A DNA stretch of 64,000 nucleotides from Homarus americanus (GCF_018991925.1 NW_024751782.1:55001-119000), one strand, 5' to 3'; positions 24,080 to 36,164 are shown, counted from the first letter of the stretch. Made by a program: numbers and translations. Notes: a model not told the origin generated them from the sequence alone.

Positions 24080-24305
24080 GATGCACTATTCCCTCCCAAT
24101 CCTCCCCTCTCACTTCTCCCCTCCTAATCCTTCCCTCTCATTTCTCCCCTCCCAATCCTCCCCTCTCACTTCTCCCCTCCTAATCCTCCCTCTCCTTCTC
24201 CTCCTAATCTTCCCTCTCTTCTCCCCTCCTAATCCTCCCTCTCACTTCTCCCCCACCCTCCCTTCCTCCCTAACTCTCCCCCCCACCTCCCTCCCTCCCC
24301 CCCTT
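24080..24305. repeat. Pyrimidine minisatellite, about 27-bp unit
   Basis: Seven or so copies with CCCTCCTAATCCTCCC and TCTCACTTCT, loosening into CCCT-rich sequence at the end. Directly follows the (ATT)n tract. Confidence 0.88.
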
Positions 24306-24763
24306 GCCGGTCAAATTACTTAAAAAACATTATCACGTCTCTTCACTAACAGGTAAATATTAGGTGTGTTTTTCGTGAAGAATTATTAAGGGTATGATAA
24401 CACGTAATAATTCGTGGTAACAATAATCACCTTCGTATTTCTTCACGTTTGGAAGTAATAATTTGTGGCAGTTGTTTGAATATTAGTAATGTGTCTCCGT
24501 CTTGCCATTTTCTCACAATCATTACATTTTTTCTTTCGTGTTATCTTTATTAGTTTTCCATCATTATCTGAGTGGTGTTCCTCCCCTTTCTTCAGTCAAC
24601 TAGACCGTGTGTTTAGTCTCTACTGTATTACTGTAATTATGGCGGTCATTTCAGCTCGTGTGTTTCTCATTGTTATAGTTGTTGTTTTTTTTCTTTTCTC
24701 TCTTTTTTTTTTCTACCATGGTCTGTCCTCTTGTTTTCCTTTGTCTCGTTTTTCTTTTTCTTT

Positions 24764-24764
<1 letters not shown>
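24306..24764. other. AT/T-rich DNA, no gene seen
   Basis: No supported exon. The 147-codon plus frame (24489-24932) crosses the CT tract; its first part is hydrophobic (Ile/Val/Phe) but not recognisable. Confidence 0.45.

Positions 24765-24816
<52 letters not shown>
24765..24816. repeat. (CT)n microsatellite
   Basis: About 26 CT units. Confidence 0.97.
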
Positions 24817-24818
<2 letters not shown>

Positions 24819-24892
24819 CACCCTGGGAATATCTCTCTTCGTCTCTCGTGCCACCTGTTCCACTCGCTCTCTTCAACTCATGTCTTAGAGTC

Positions 24893-25010
24893 TGCTACAG
24901 GTGTGTTAGAGCTCTTCCTTCAGGTGTGTTAGAGCTCTTCCTTCAGGTGTGTTAGAGCTCTTCCTTCAAGTGTGTTAGAGCTCTTCCTTCAGGTGTATTA
25001 AAGCTGTTCC
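24893..25010. repeat. 21-bp tandem repeat
   Basis: Five to six copies containing GTGTTAGAGCTCTTCCTTCA. The last copies carry substitutions (GTATTAAAGCTGTTCC). Confidence 0.93.
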
Positions 25011-25290
25011 TGAAGGTTTGCAATGAATAACAAATTCAGCAATAGGGTGAGATGAGTACAGGACTTAACTTTTAAAACAGCTATTTGGAGACTAACATAA
25101 CTGATGAGTAATGAGTACATATGGAAGTGGTTTATATTACTGAGTACTTCTGTGACTCGGGATCCAGTGAGTCACATAGAGGACAGGATATACCCAGCGT
25201 CTTATCTGTGTGTCGTTGGTGGAGGCTGGGTAATAGGGTGAATCAGTTGCCATACAGGATGACACACAGGCTTACACAAACTAATATGTT
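25011..25290. other. Short single-copy stretch
   Basis: Mixed-composition DNA between two tandem arrays. Nothing recognisable. Confidence 0.5.
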
Positions 25291-25680
25291 AACAGTCTGA
25301 CGTATTCATAGTTCGTCGTACTTATAGAGTCACAAGTTGACATACTCGGAGGTTGGCATAGGATATCATACTTGTTGATATGTCTATAGGGATATATACT
25401 GTACTCATAGACCAACGCACTCTTAGACCAGCACACTCTTAGACCAGCACACTCTCAGACCAAAGTACTCCTAGACCAACGAACTCCTAGACCAACACAC
25501 TCTCAGACCAACACGCTCATAGACCAACACACTCTCAGACCAACACACTCATAGACCAACACACTCTCAGACCAACACACTCATAGACCAACACACTTAA
25601 AGACCAACACACTCTAACTAAAACACATCTTGACGAAGACACAGAAAAACACACTCCTACACCAACAGACTTTAACAGAA
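25291..25680. repeat. 16-bp minisatellite (AGACCAACACACTC)
   Basis: Diverged copies (CATAGTTCGTCGTACT type) at 25290-25400 grade into tight 16-bp units. At 25495-25590 two variants alternate (ACTCTCAGACCAACAC and ACTCATAGACCAACAC), giving a 32-bp second-order period. Degenerates again by 25680. Confidence 0.92.
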
Positions 25681-25946
25681 GGCACTCAGGAGTGACGGGG
25701 CCGAGGAGCGGGTAGCCAGTGGGTGTGTGAGTGTTGGTGAGGAGAGGAGAAATTATTGTGGTGCAGACGTCACCTTGTTGTCTGACGTCCCGCGTCTCAC
25801 CCCGTCACTCCCTCACCGTCACCCCCTCACTGTTACCCTCATCCAATGTTACTCCCTCCTTTAGCGTCACTCCTTCTCTCACCTCCAGCATCACTCCCCA
25901 TGATACTGACAAACCTGGAAAAAAAAACCTGTACCCATGAGATACT

Positions 25947-25948
<2 letters not shown>
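25681..25948. other. Mixed DNA with loose TCAC-rich repeats
   Basis: 25790-25900 shows loosely repeated CGTCACTCCCTCACC-type motifs, probably a small decayed array. A short plus frame across it is unconvincing. Confidence 0.45.

Positions 25949-25984
<36 letters not shown>
25949..25984. repeat. (GT)n microsatellite
   Basis: Eighteen GT units. Confidence 0.96.
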
Positions 25985-25985
<1 letters not shown>

Positions 25986-27889
25986 GTGTATTTTTTTTAA
26001 TAACTCCTTTTAGACTGTCATCGTATATTCAGATAAATATTGCTGTATTACCGAGCTATCACTTTGCAGAATGAACCGTAAAAATATAGATTTCAAGTTT
26101 CAATCAGATTAAATATGCCGAGGAAGATCTCAGGCCCTCGGTAATGGTCCATAAATAGCTGAGGATTTTCATAACCCGAGGAGGGCGGCCTCAGGGTCCA
26201 GGTGATCCGCACCTCGGATTCATCTCTCGCTTCTTGAAATACTGCCTCATGTTATTGCATAAACCGATGCATTATTGTATAATAAACTCATGAACCATTA
26301 CTTAAAACCCACGATAGATCTGTATCCTGAGAATTAAGGTTGTTAAATTCACAGAAGTATAAAGAATATTTTAACATATATCTTGGAGGACAGCATTAAA
26401 GGCTGGCCAATATGTTGCGGGTTTTATGGCCTCAGTGAGGGTGATAGGGAAGGATTCAAAGTGTGTGGGTCCTGAGGTTCATAGTCGTCTTACTCTCAGT
26501 GAATCCCTCGAGTTCCTTAGTGAGTTCACAGACAGTAGCCTGAAACATGCACAAAGGTTCAGTGAGATATTACCGGTATTTGATAACTAGCAAAATGTCT
26601 GTAGTCTTTTCTTAGCATCTGAAATGGCAGATTCGTATTGTGTTTTTTTTATTTTTGCTCCTGAGACGTTCGTTGACGAATTTTCGAAGCTGTATCGTTA
26701 GTCCGTAATTTAGCAGTCTACCTTTGCTGGAATTTCATTATCATACCTGGAAGTCGTCATTTTTACTTTTTATATTGTCAGCTGAAAATATTTTTGGGGG
26801 GGAGTTCAGTTTACAAGTGTGACAAATGGATCCCACACAACATTACCCAAGTAAAGGCCACCCCCCCCCAAAAAAAATCGCCAAAGTAATTAAGAAGTAA
26901 CATTATTGTCACCGGGTGTCCGCCTCAGGTGTACTGGTGAAAGTGCTGTTCTTTACATCACCGCCGCCAAAGTCTGTAGGTGTATTCCAACCGTCTGGAA
27001 ATTCCCACACTAAGTTCTCCCACTCTCCTCTTGCCACAATGTTCCGCTGGATTCGTTTATACAGTCGAGGTAACCCAAAAACCATAAAATATCATTATGC
27101 ATTTTTCTTCAGTAATGACTCTATTCTGTGTGTATGAATATAACTGAATTTACTCTTGTGAAATCGTTGAATCACAAAAAGATATAAAATACAGAACAAA
27201 GAAGGATATAAATGTTTCTACCTGTCTGTACATATATATTAACTCCTCCCAGTTTTCATCTTTTACCGTAGATGATTTAGTAATTTACACGTTACGAAGA
27301 TTTATAAAAACTTAAAGATCGTGGGTGTCCTGCTGTTCCTCGGAGACAGGGTGAGGATTCAGAGGGTGGCTGACATTCCCTCGCTGTACCGTCATATTCA
27401 AATGCTGAAGTAGGAACTTTTCTCTCCTTGGGTGTCTGGTCTTATAGTTGGTAGAGCGATGGGCCTCTCTCGGGGCAGCTACAGTGAGGTGAAGTTAAGT
27501 GTAGGGCGAGACAGAAACACACATGTAATCTCATACAAGCTGGCTATCAGTTGTTTTCAGGCACAACAGTCTTCAAGGAACGAACAAAGCTCTCTGTTTT
27601 TTCTGCTGGATATACTCGTAGTGCTCTAGTATATAACATCAAGGGGTGGAAAATATTGCAATTGGTGGAAGATTATTCGGGGCAGAACCATCGTGGGTAA
27701 GATTAGTGAGGTAGATTTATAATGTTAGACGGTAGATTAACGCCCGTACCATGGCTGTTATTATGCTGCGGGGGTGGCAAAGGGGGTGGGAGGGAGGGGT
27801 CGTAAGGGTGATTAATCGACGGGTGTTAATGTAGGAGAGTTCTGGTATATCTTTCTCCCATTTTCTCTGATTGCGTTTTTTGTGGTTTT

Positions 27890-27893
<4 letters not shown>
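25985..27893. other. Single-copy-like DNA, possible conserved block at 26120-26240
   Basis: The longest early stretch without tandem arrays. 26120-26240 is non-repetitive and GC-richer, with CCATAAATAG (MEF2/SRF-like core) and AGGAGGGCGGCCTCAGGG. A plus frame at 26916-27137 ends near a plausible donor (CGAGGTAACC at about 27068) but has no family signature. A tRNA A-box-like TAGTTGGTAGAGCG lies at 27446 without a matching B box. Confidence 0.45.

Positions 27894-27927
<34 letters not shown>
27894..27927. repeat. (GA)n microsatellite
   Basis: About 17 GA units. Confidence 0.96.
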
Positions 27928-27932
<5 letters not shown>

Positions 27933-28960
27933 TGAGAACGAAAGGGGAGGCGGAGGAGAGAGATAGGTCAGGAAGACGACGAGTAGGAGGAAAGGTGTGG
28001 TGGGGTGTGCGTGTGTGTGTGTCGGGCAGCAGGTGAGGGAGCACAACATTACTGCTAATTAAGGGTGCTCCTGCCTGTTCTTACTGCCCCGCTACTGCCG
28101 CCACACCACCATCCTGGGAATAATAGTCGTGCTCTCTACCTGGTATACCCTGCCCTACTAACCATCCTGGGAATAATAACTACACTTTCCGCTTGCTTAC
28201 CTTGGGACTATTTTTCAAAACCTCTCAAAAAATATTCGTTGCCATTTCTGGGTGAATGACGTTATTCATCTCACAAACTGTCATTACATGTCGTGTTCGT
28301 GTTCAGGTTTGAGTAATACTTGTACTAATGGTCATAAATACTTTAGGGGCATTTCAAGTGACATTTGTGTGGTACCTTCGTGTAATACAATTATCTAATA
28401 TATTTGATATTGACTTTGACATTAGATATTCTTATCATCTCTAATCGTTCGAGAATTATGCATACTGTCTTTCAGTTTAGAATATGCAAATGAGGTAATG
28501 ATAAACATAAATATAGTGTTTAGTGATGAAGGAAGGAGAGGGCTTTATAAGAGAGACTCATATTATACATTAAGTCTTCTGCCTTAAGTTTTAGATCTAC
28601 TTATGATTACATACTATGATTATGAGTAAATATTTTATTCACCAAATTTATGAATAATCTGTTTCTTTACCAACCTGATTCATTGTATTCAAAAGTAGTT
28701 TATCCGTCATTCACAAGTATTCACCAAATATACGAGTGATATGTCATTCATAAGTTACAATTATTTTTAGATAACCTGTCAATGTTATCAGTTATTAAGT
28801 ACAAGTATCCTTATGCCTTAGTTATTGTATCTGATTGGTAGCTATCAAGTGGGTTCTGTCTTTTCTTATTTAATTGTTTATCTGTGAATTTTTTTTTTTT
28901 CAAGTTGTGTCCTTTTAATTATGTTAAGACCGAGCGACCCCTTATACCTGTAACACGACA
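27928..28960. other. AT-rich DNA with one short direct repeat
   Basis: ACCATCCTGGGAATAATA occurs twice, near 28107 and 28161. 28260-28900 is AT-rich and featureless. No exon supported. Confidence 0.5.
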
Positions 28961-28975
28961 CGGTATAATTATGGT

Positions 28976-29179
28976 GTGTCTCTCTCTGTTTTTTTTCTCT
29001 TTTCTCTTTATCTCTTCTCTTTTTTTTCTCTATTATTCTCTCTTTATTTTTTTTTATTTCGTTTTTTCTCGTTTTTTTCATTCTCTCTATGTTGTTCTTC
29101 CTCGTTTTTTTCTCTTTCTCTTTATCGCTTTCTCTTTTTTTCTTTCTCTTTGTTCTCTTTTTATCTATCTCTCTCTCTC

Positions 29180-29225
<46 letters not shown>
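28976..29225. repeat. T/C-rich tract ending in (CT)n
   Basis: Poly-T/TCTC low-complexity sequence grading into about 19 perfect CT units at 29186-29223. Open frames on both strands are compositional artefacts. Confidence 0.93.
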
Positions 29226-29226
<1 letters not shown>

Positions 29227-29711
29227 ATTCAGGGCGCTAAGAACCTCAATTAAGACATATATTACCAAGAAGTGTCTCTTAAAAGAATTGTAGCATTATA
29301 ATGGCTTTGTCTCATTAGGCCTCAGCGGCGGTTGGATTCGGAATTTCGCCCGAATAGTTACGATGGAGGAGGCCGGATGCGTGATAGGGGGGCAGGCCTT
29401 TGTGTTAGAGGGAAAAAGCAGGAATTTAATAGATCCAGTATATATAGTTAGAACAATGGAAAGACTTTAGAGGGATAATTTCGGATAATTAAGGCATAGG
29501 AAAGATAAGTAGGCGAATTCAGATAAATAAGGCATAAGACAGATGTGAGAACTAAATACGAGTAGTTAAAGGGAATAGTGTGTTTATTTTTGGTTTGTGT
29601 TAAGCTTGAAATAATATCTGTAAGGAAATGATTGTCTGTTTGTCAGGTGTTTCCAGTTTAATGTCAGTATCTATCTTATTTTATTGGGAGAAAAAAAAGC
29701 TCGAACTGATG
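29226..29711. other. Single-copy-like DNA; GC-richer segment at 29300-29400
   Basis: 29300-29400 is non-repetitive with CTCATTAGGCCTCAGCGGCGG. 29440-29560 has loosely repeated AATTAAGGCATAGGAAAGAT/ATAAATAAGGCATAAGAC motifs. No gene. Confidence 0.45.
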
Positions 29712-29886
29712 TGTACAATGAAAGACAAAAGTCGTGTCGTGAAATCTGGTGAAAACATGTGCCGAAGAGCTAAGCTTTTGGTCCGCTCTGCCTTGTGGTA
29801 GGGGGCTCTCATAATGTTTCACGAGTTATATTTAATCTTTGGACAAAACCGTGACACGACTTTTGTCTTTGATTGAACATTGGAGT
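29712..29886. mobile_element. Short terminal-inverted-repeat element (MITE-like)
   Basis: Inverted ends of about 25 bp: AAAGACAAAAGTCGTGTC starts at 29721, and its reverse complement ends at about 29872. Matching continues outward (CAAT, then TGT) with single mismatches. The interior of about 125 bp is non-coding. Size and architecture fit a non-autonomous DNA transposon. No clear target-site duplication was found, so the class is unresolved. A similar one-ended sequence, GACAAAAGTCACATCATGAA, lies at about 59318. Confidence 0.6.
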
Positions 29887-29937
29887 AATAATGTAGGGGA
29901 ATTTAATACAAACGCTGAGTATATAAATAACATCATT

Positions 29938-29998
29938 ACTAACCCAACTAACCTAACCTATACATAACCTAACCTAATTTTACCTAAACTAACCGAAC
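29938..29998. repeat. Telomere-like CCTAA-rich tract
   Basis: Repeated AACCTAACCTA motifs with interruptions, matching a degenerate version of the arthropod TTAGG telomere repeat (reverse strand). Short and diverged, so it could be an interstitial relic or a simple repeat of similar sequence. Confidence 0.5.
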
Positions 29999-30258
29999 GT
30001 ACTTTAAATAAATTTTAATTTTGGTTAAAATAGCGAATAACGTTTTAAATTAATTTAACTCTGGTTTTATAATATCTGAACTAATTTCCATGTAGTTGTA
30101 TCAATAACGACAAATATATAAACGCTTGTTTAAACTTGCATAAATATTAGGAATTAAAAAATATATATTTGCATGACCTCTGTAAGTTGCAAATTACAAT
30201 GGAATATATTATCGTATAACAGTTAGGAAGGAACTGTTGGGTAGTCAAAATCTCTCTT

Positions 30259-30540
30259 GAACACATAACACAAAAGGATTGGAACGCAACAAAAAGGATT
30301 CAAACACAACATAAAAAGGATTCGAACACAGCAAAAAGGATTCGAACACATAACACAAAAGGATTGGAACGCAACAAAAAGGATTCAAACACAACATAAA
30401 AAGGATTCGAACACAGCAAAAAGGATTCGAGCACATAACACAACTGAATCAAACACAACAAAAAGGATTCGAACATATAACGGCAAAGGATTCGAACACA
30501 TAATGCCAAAGGATTCAAACACCAAACACTAAAGGATTCG
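30259..30540. repeat. 20-22 bp minisatellite with 85-bp duplicated block
   Basis: Thirteen or so units built on AAAAAGGATTCGAACACA. The block at 30259-30343 appears to recur exactly at 30344-30428, so a four-unit block was duplicated as a whole. Minus-strand frames (Phe-Glu-Ser-Phe-Leu) are artefacts. Confidence 0.93.
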
Positions 30541-31259
30541 ATTTCACAGTGAAGACAAGAATGTGTGCTATTACCCGCACTAGAATCTCAAGACGCCTCC
30601 AGATTCCAACTTGGAGAGAAACGTTTGCTTCTTCGAGTCGTGACAATAAGTCTCCGGCGGTCTACTCTCCTTCCCTCGACATACCCCATATACCCCCCTT
30701 CCCCTAACAAATTATCTTAGAAAATTCTATTCTATTCAGGAGATTAGGATCAGGTTCAATTACTCCCTCCATAAAGGACTAAAAGTGGATTCCGATTCCA
30801 AGGAAAGATCAGGAATGTATTATGCTCAAGGGAGGGAGGCGCCGACTGGCATGGCTCTCCGGGGGCCTTGAGGTCTCGCTCTAAATTGGGAATAACTATG
30901 TGGGAAGGATGGGGGGAGGGGGTTAAGGGGGTTAATGGGGTTGTATTAAAGATGCCTCATCCCCATTTTTTTACTTACACATCTTTTCTTTTTTTCTTTT
31001 TTCTTTTTCTTTTTTCCTCTGCCTCTCCGTACATTCCCATTCTCTCAGACATCAGATTCACTCTCTTCCAACTTTCCTCTCCCTCCTTCCATCCTTCTAC
31101 TTTCACCCCCTGCTTCCATCTACATTTCTCCTTCCTCCTATCATTCCTTCTGTATTTTTATATATATTTTTTTTACAGTGACCTTAGTGACCTTAGTGGC
31201 CTTAGCCCACCCGGGCACAGGTCACTAACCCACATCGGGGCCTGGGGGGCGAAAATGTG
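30541..31259. other. Mixed DNA with pyrimidine tract, no gene seen
   Basis: 30640-30900 has non-repetitive, moderately GC-rich segments. 30960-31160 is T/C-rich. 31178-31206 has three AGTGACCTT/AGTGGCCTT direct repeats. The 31210-31255 segment runs straight into the following (TAA)n and could be the 3' end of an unrecognised retroelement. Confidence 0.45.
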
Positions 31260-31274
31260 ATAATAATAATAATA

Positions 31275-31321
<47 letters not shown>
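31260..31321. repeat. (TAA)n microsatellite
   Basis: About 20 units with one TAG interruption. Confidence 0.96.
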
Positions 31322-31322
<1 letters not shown>

Positions 31323-32574
31323 GTGAGGGACCATAGAGAAGAAGAAACGAAAAGAAAAAAGATCTAAAGTGAGAACCAATATATGTATGGTGTGTTGTAA
31401 GAGTAAGAGAAACAATTGAGACCCTGCAAATGTGTGTAAATGAGGCAGAAAGTCAGATTAGCAACCTGGGACTTGGTCATAATTTTCGTGATGCCATATG
31501 GCAGCAGGGTCTACCATTAGACAATACAATATGCTTCCCAGGCAGTAGTACCTCCCTGTTTGGTAGCTGTCTACTACCTACATTATCTCCCTTTATCATT
31601 GTTATCTCTCGCTCAATGAAGTTAGGGCGTGGAGTGAATGACGTAGACACGTTCCCATTCGGTCAGTTAGTCAGTCAATCCTCACATCCCCTTGAGTTTT
31701 GTTTCCAGAACGTAACTTAAAACCACCCCAGGGAGTCTTCATAGTCCAAAGTCTGTATATAAATCATCTTAACAGTGAACAGATGTTATGATGAATACTC
31801 CAGTCCCCATAGTTGTTTCGTTGTGGGATATTTAAAAAGTTGTATTTATTTGTGTTTTTTTTCTGGATTTTTGTTCTTGTACCTCTTTAAAGATCTTCTA
31901 CTCGTCTAATTTACCGAAAAATGTTATGCAGGGATTTGGTTTATCATTGGAAAGTGTTGTTTGTTGTATTTTTCATACGTTACCTTCCGGCCGTGTTGCA
32001 GTACAGCCCGAGGCCTCTGAATAATACAATGCATATTTTTGCGACACATAAATAACTCGTGTTTTCCATTACCGGTGATTCTGACTGTGTGTTTAATGTA
32101 TTTGGGATGTCATATATTATTCACGAATACCGCATTTATCATTCGGCTAGTACAGTTTATATATGTATGTTATGTATATACTTTGAGTTATTGCACTTTG
32201 GATGTGTATAATTTTGAGAGAATACAAAGTAATACAAGTATCACGGTCAACAGAGCATTCTCTTCAATGTAGCAGAGGGTCAGCACAGTAACATTTTTCA
32301 AAAACTACTTTGACAACAGAACAGACTGTGATGCTGAAAAAGAGAACAGATATATCCCACAATTGTTTATGGTTTTGTTGGTTTTGATGAGTGAGGTTGA
32401 GAGTCGGACTACGGTCGACCTGTAATGACGGCAGTTCCCTGCCTCACGGCTCGTTCTGCCTGCTGCTGACACAGGAGTCTCGCCCTCATCGTCTGAGCCA
32501 CATCTGGTGGGGGTGGGAGGGGGAAGGTGCTGCACCCACAGCTGTTTAGCCTGTGTGGCTGTCTAATTACGCTT
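31322..32574. other. Single-copy-like DNA, no gene seen
   Basis: No tandem arrays. The 96-codon plus frame at 31430-31720 is non-repetitive (starts MCVNEAESQ) but matches no family I know. 32400-32540 is GC-richer. Confidence 0.5.
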
Positions 32575-32589
32575 TGTCAAGAGCGGAGC

Positions 32590-32700
32590 CGGGAATAGGC
32601 CACCTCACAGCTGGCGTATGGCTGACATAAAGCTGGCGTATGGCTGACATACAGCTGGTGTATGGCTGGCTCACAGCTGGTGTACAGCTGTGATAAACCT
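32590..32700. repeat. 21-bp repeat (CAGCTGGCGTATGGCTGACA)
   Basis: Five copies of decreasing similarity. Each contains CAGCTGG, an E-box (CAGCTG). Confidence 0.9.
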
Positions 32701-33091
32701 TTACTAGAACAGGGTTGGAAAAATGTTTGAAACACCGTCAGGACGGTGATCGTCTTGGGGTGGTTCAGCCTGGCGTCCCAAGCGGAGAAACTTGGGCAAG
32801 TACCCGGAGTTTCACCAAACTTTTCAGGCGGAAGTCGTCCTACCTCCCGTGACACCAGGTAGTGCTCATATGGAATGTTGGGGGGGGGGGGTTATGTCCT
32901 GGTCAATAATGTGTGTTATGCTGAAAATGTAATTTAATGCAAGTATTGGTAAGCATGACATTATATTAGTAGATGCGATGCACATATCTAAAAATAAAAG
33001 TCATTTATGTTTTGTTAATTTTTTAATTAATGTAATTCTTTTAACACGTGTAATGCGTTGTAGTGGGTTAACATCATAAAGCGTGAGTTAG

Positions 33092-33092
<1 letters not shown>
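32701..33092. other. Single-copy-like DNA with poly-G run
   Basis: A G run of about 12 lies at 32879-32890. Otherwise mixed to AT-rich with no recognised feature. Confidence 0.5.

Positions 33093-33165
<73 letters not shown>
33093..33165. repeat. (CT)n microsatellite
   Basis: About 36 CT units. Confidence 0.97.
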
Positions 33166-33168
<3 letters not shown>

Positions 33169-34134
33169 CGGTGTATGTTAAGTCGCTTAGTTTCTAATTT
33201 TTCTTAAGTTGTGAAAAACTGTTGTAATGCTTAAGTCTATGTATATAACCCGTCAACTGGGCTCCTTGCAACACTCGGCGCGGTTGTGTGGAGACCAACG
33301 CCCGGAGCAAACTTGATGAGAGTAATCAAATGGTTGATAGATAGATTTACCATACGAGTATTACGGGATGATAATGACGTACACAAGTGAGAGGAATGTT
33401 GGATTAAATGGTCGGTCGTCTGTACCCGTGAGAGGGAACTTAATATACAATGGTAATTTGACGGAGGATTTGGCAAGACGAGTTTATTGGTAAGTAAAAT
33501 ACAAGGTCCTGGAATATCTGATCTGGAAAAGAAAATCACTAGCCATCACTGAAACATGTGAAAACTTATTACCGTTTTGTTCTGACGACTTAGTATATGA
33601 TAATGTTTATTTGTAGCTTCATGAATCAATGTTTTCCTTACCGTGATGCATAATACGATGGGGGAACTTCACTAAACTGAACAAGAAGAATTAAATGTTT
33701 CATAACAAATTATTTTTAAAATAAAACACAGCAGTGACTATGATCCGCCATGTTTAATAGAATATAATAATTAAAACTAAACTGAATTCGTACAAAACAA
33801 TATGCATTTCATTTGCAACACACGTTTAAAATGATGCAATTTTGCCATGAAGTCCGAAAAAAAATATGAAACTATTCTAGCGTTTGTTACACTCACAGGG
33901 AGAGTAGGGGAAAAAAGTCCACCTGGCCGTGTGGAGGAAAGTGCTTTTCTTTTATTCGTAATTTCACCTGAGACGAGTAATTTCCACCATAGGTAGCGGA
34001 AGTAGCCGTCAGTATTAAATGTTTCTCATGTGTACAGAAATGCATTATATTGTAACTTACAAAATCAAAGAAAGTATTTAATTTATTCTAAACAATTTGA
34101 GAGACACATCCTTTGCCAAGGTAACGTTTCACAT
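33166..34134. other. AT-rich DNA, no gene seen
   Basis: No repeat period. A 100-codon minus frame at 33237-33539 is non-repetitive but unrecognised. Confidence 0.5.
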
Positions 34135-34139
34135 GTTCC

Positions 34140-34430
34140 TTGATGTAGAAAAAAGAAAGGAAGCAGCTGGAGAAAGAAGAAAGGAAACAGCTGAAGAAAG
34201 TAGAAAGGAAACAGCTGTGGAAAGTAGAAAGGAAACAGCTGTAGAAAGAGAGTAGAAAGGAAGCAGCTGGAGAAAGAAGAAAGGAAACAGCTGAAGAAAG
34301 TAGAAAGGAAACAGCTGTGGAAAGTAGAAAGGAAACAGCTGTAGAAAGAAGAAAACAGCTGTAGAAAGGAGAAAGGAAGCAGCTTTAGAAATGAGAAAGG
34401 AAGCAGCTTGAGAAAGGAAATACCACAAGA
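34140..34430. repeat. 21-bp purine-rich minisatellite with 100-bp block duplication
   Basis: About thirteen units of GAAAGTAGAAAGGAAACAGCT type. The block at 34161-34260 recurs 100 bp later. Every unit contains CAGCTG or a close variant (E-box core). The minus frame (Ser-Phe-Leu-Leu-Ser-Thr-Ala-Val) is an artefact. Confidence 0.93.
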
Positions 34431-36159
34431 AAGGAGGAAAAAGGAAAGAGATAGAATGATGATCTAACGTGAAGTGGAGATAAAGAAAAAGTGGTAGTTA
34501 TTGATGGGGTGAATTAGATTAAAGTTTGACTAACAATAATATATAGAACTCACTACTCTACACCTGAGACCAGTTTTATATTTAAAGAACTGACTTAATT
34601 TATATAAATCATAAGAAATTGTATATAAATAAAATATAGACGAACGAAAAAAAAAGAAAGGAAATGTGGTTGTTTTTCGGTATATTTTTTACAATGTTAG
34701 AAATGTGGTGCTTCCGAGAGAGGAAATATTGGTTTTTAGTAAGAGGAAGGATATTGAATATGGTGATTGTAAGTGGAGCCAGGAAATGATCTGGTTGGTG
34801 AGAGATAGTGAGAGGTTGTGTCTTACTAGTACTGAATGTTACCAGGTTATTTGATTTTCAGGAATGTTACAAGTAAGAGCAATGCTTACAGATAAGAATG
34901 ATGCCCAAGAATGTGTGGTTTTTCCCGTGGTTAATAAAGACTCATGGTAAACTGTACAACTAACAGCATAGTTTATATACAATGCCTATCCAATTGTAAA
35001 CCTATGTGACAATTTTCTGAACGATTATTAATATTATGACTATTATTAGTAGTAGTACTAGCATTAGTATTATTAGTAATAGTAGTAGCAGAAGTATCAA
35101 AACTGTCACTTGTACTACTGTAGGATAAAGTTATAAGTTACAGTTTTGAATTATAGGTCATTTTGCTTCCAAAAAAGTGAAGGGTGTTACAATAAAATTA
35201 ACATGAAAATCATAGTGCAGTAAAATGAACTGGTGTGTAGATGTAAATTTTATCACTGTAAAAAATACACTTTAGTCTGTTACAAAAAAGAAAAAATCTT
35301 GTAAATTTTCGTGCTTTAACCAAAGCAAAAATTACCTTTTGTTGTTGTTTTTTTTTCACTTCAAAACGCGTACAAATGTATATACTGTACAATGGTTGCC
35401 TCTCGTGTGAGAGGATGGCCGACCCAAGAACCATCATAGGCGTGAATTTATTTAAGGTGTAGAAGCTGTCTCCAACACAACAACCACACCCTAAGTTAAC
35501 GAGTTGCATGACCCAGTGTCAAGGAATAGTCCTATTGCATGTTTTTTTGTTTTTTTCAATTTCGAGAGTACATTTCTCATCACATGTTTAGATAGTGAAA
35601 ATACGAGGCAATCTGTGCGTGTGTGCAGTATCTGGGTGTAGGCATGTCCTTTAGTCTGTGTAGGTCCGTGTGTGCACATGAGCAAGTATCAGCGGATGAA
35701 ACAACTGAACTGCTACAAGTAAAGGAAGGTGTAGCCACCTCTCAACCACAAGTACCTCAGCATATTTGACCGCCTCCCTAGCACTAGCTTACACAAGTCC
35801 CCCAGAGATATACAGTAATAACCGCTTGGTATTGGCACCTGGCTCGTACCAGTATAGTGTCAAGTGGTCGTAAATTCCTCCTGCCCTCCCTCTAATACCA
35901 CACCTCTTGGTACCCCCGAAATCGACACCAGGTAAAGGCCAGGTAAACTCGTGGTGTAGGGACCTTAACCTTTCCGGAGGTGATCAAGACATAAAAGAAT
36001 GCGATCGTGACCACGTACAATTTACTCCTAGGTAAGAGTATTTTTCGAGCGGTGAAAATATCATAACTGAGTTGGCAATTGGTAGCGTTTATTTCGGGTG
36101 CGTAGAGCGTGTGTTCAGGTGGCACGCTACAGGTAGGTAACACTACTACATGTACTGTA
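34431..36159. other. AT-rich DNA, no gene seen
   Basis: 35020-35105 is an imperfect ATT/AGT trinucleotide region. Minus frames at 35210-35509 and 35892-36188 (99 and 98 codons) are non-repetitive but show no family signature. No RNA gene recognised. Confidence 0.5.
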
Positions 36160-36164
36160 CAGTA

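Noticed and set aside
27436..27500. tRNA gene or SINE head (A-box-like TAGTTGGTAGAGCG)
   Set aside because: No B box at the proper distance and no cloverleaf.
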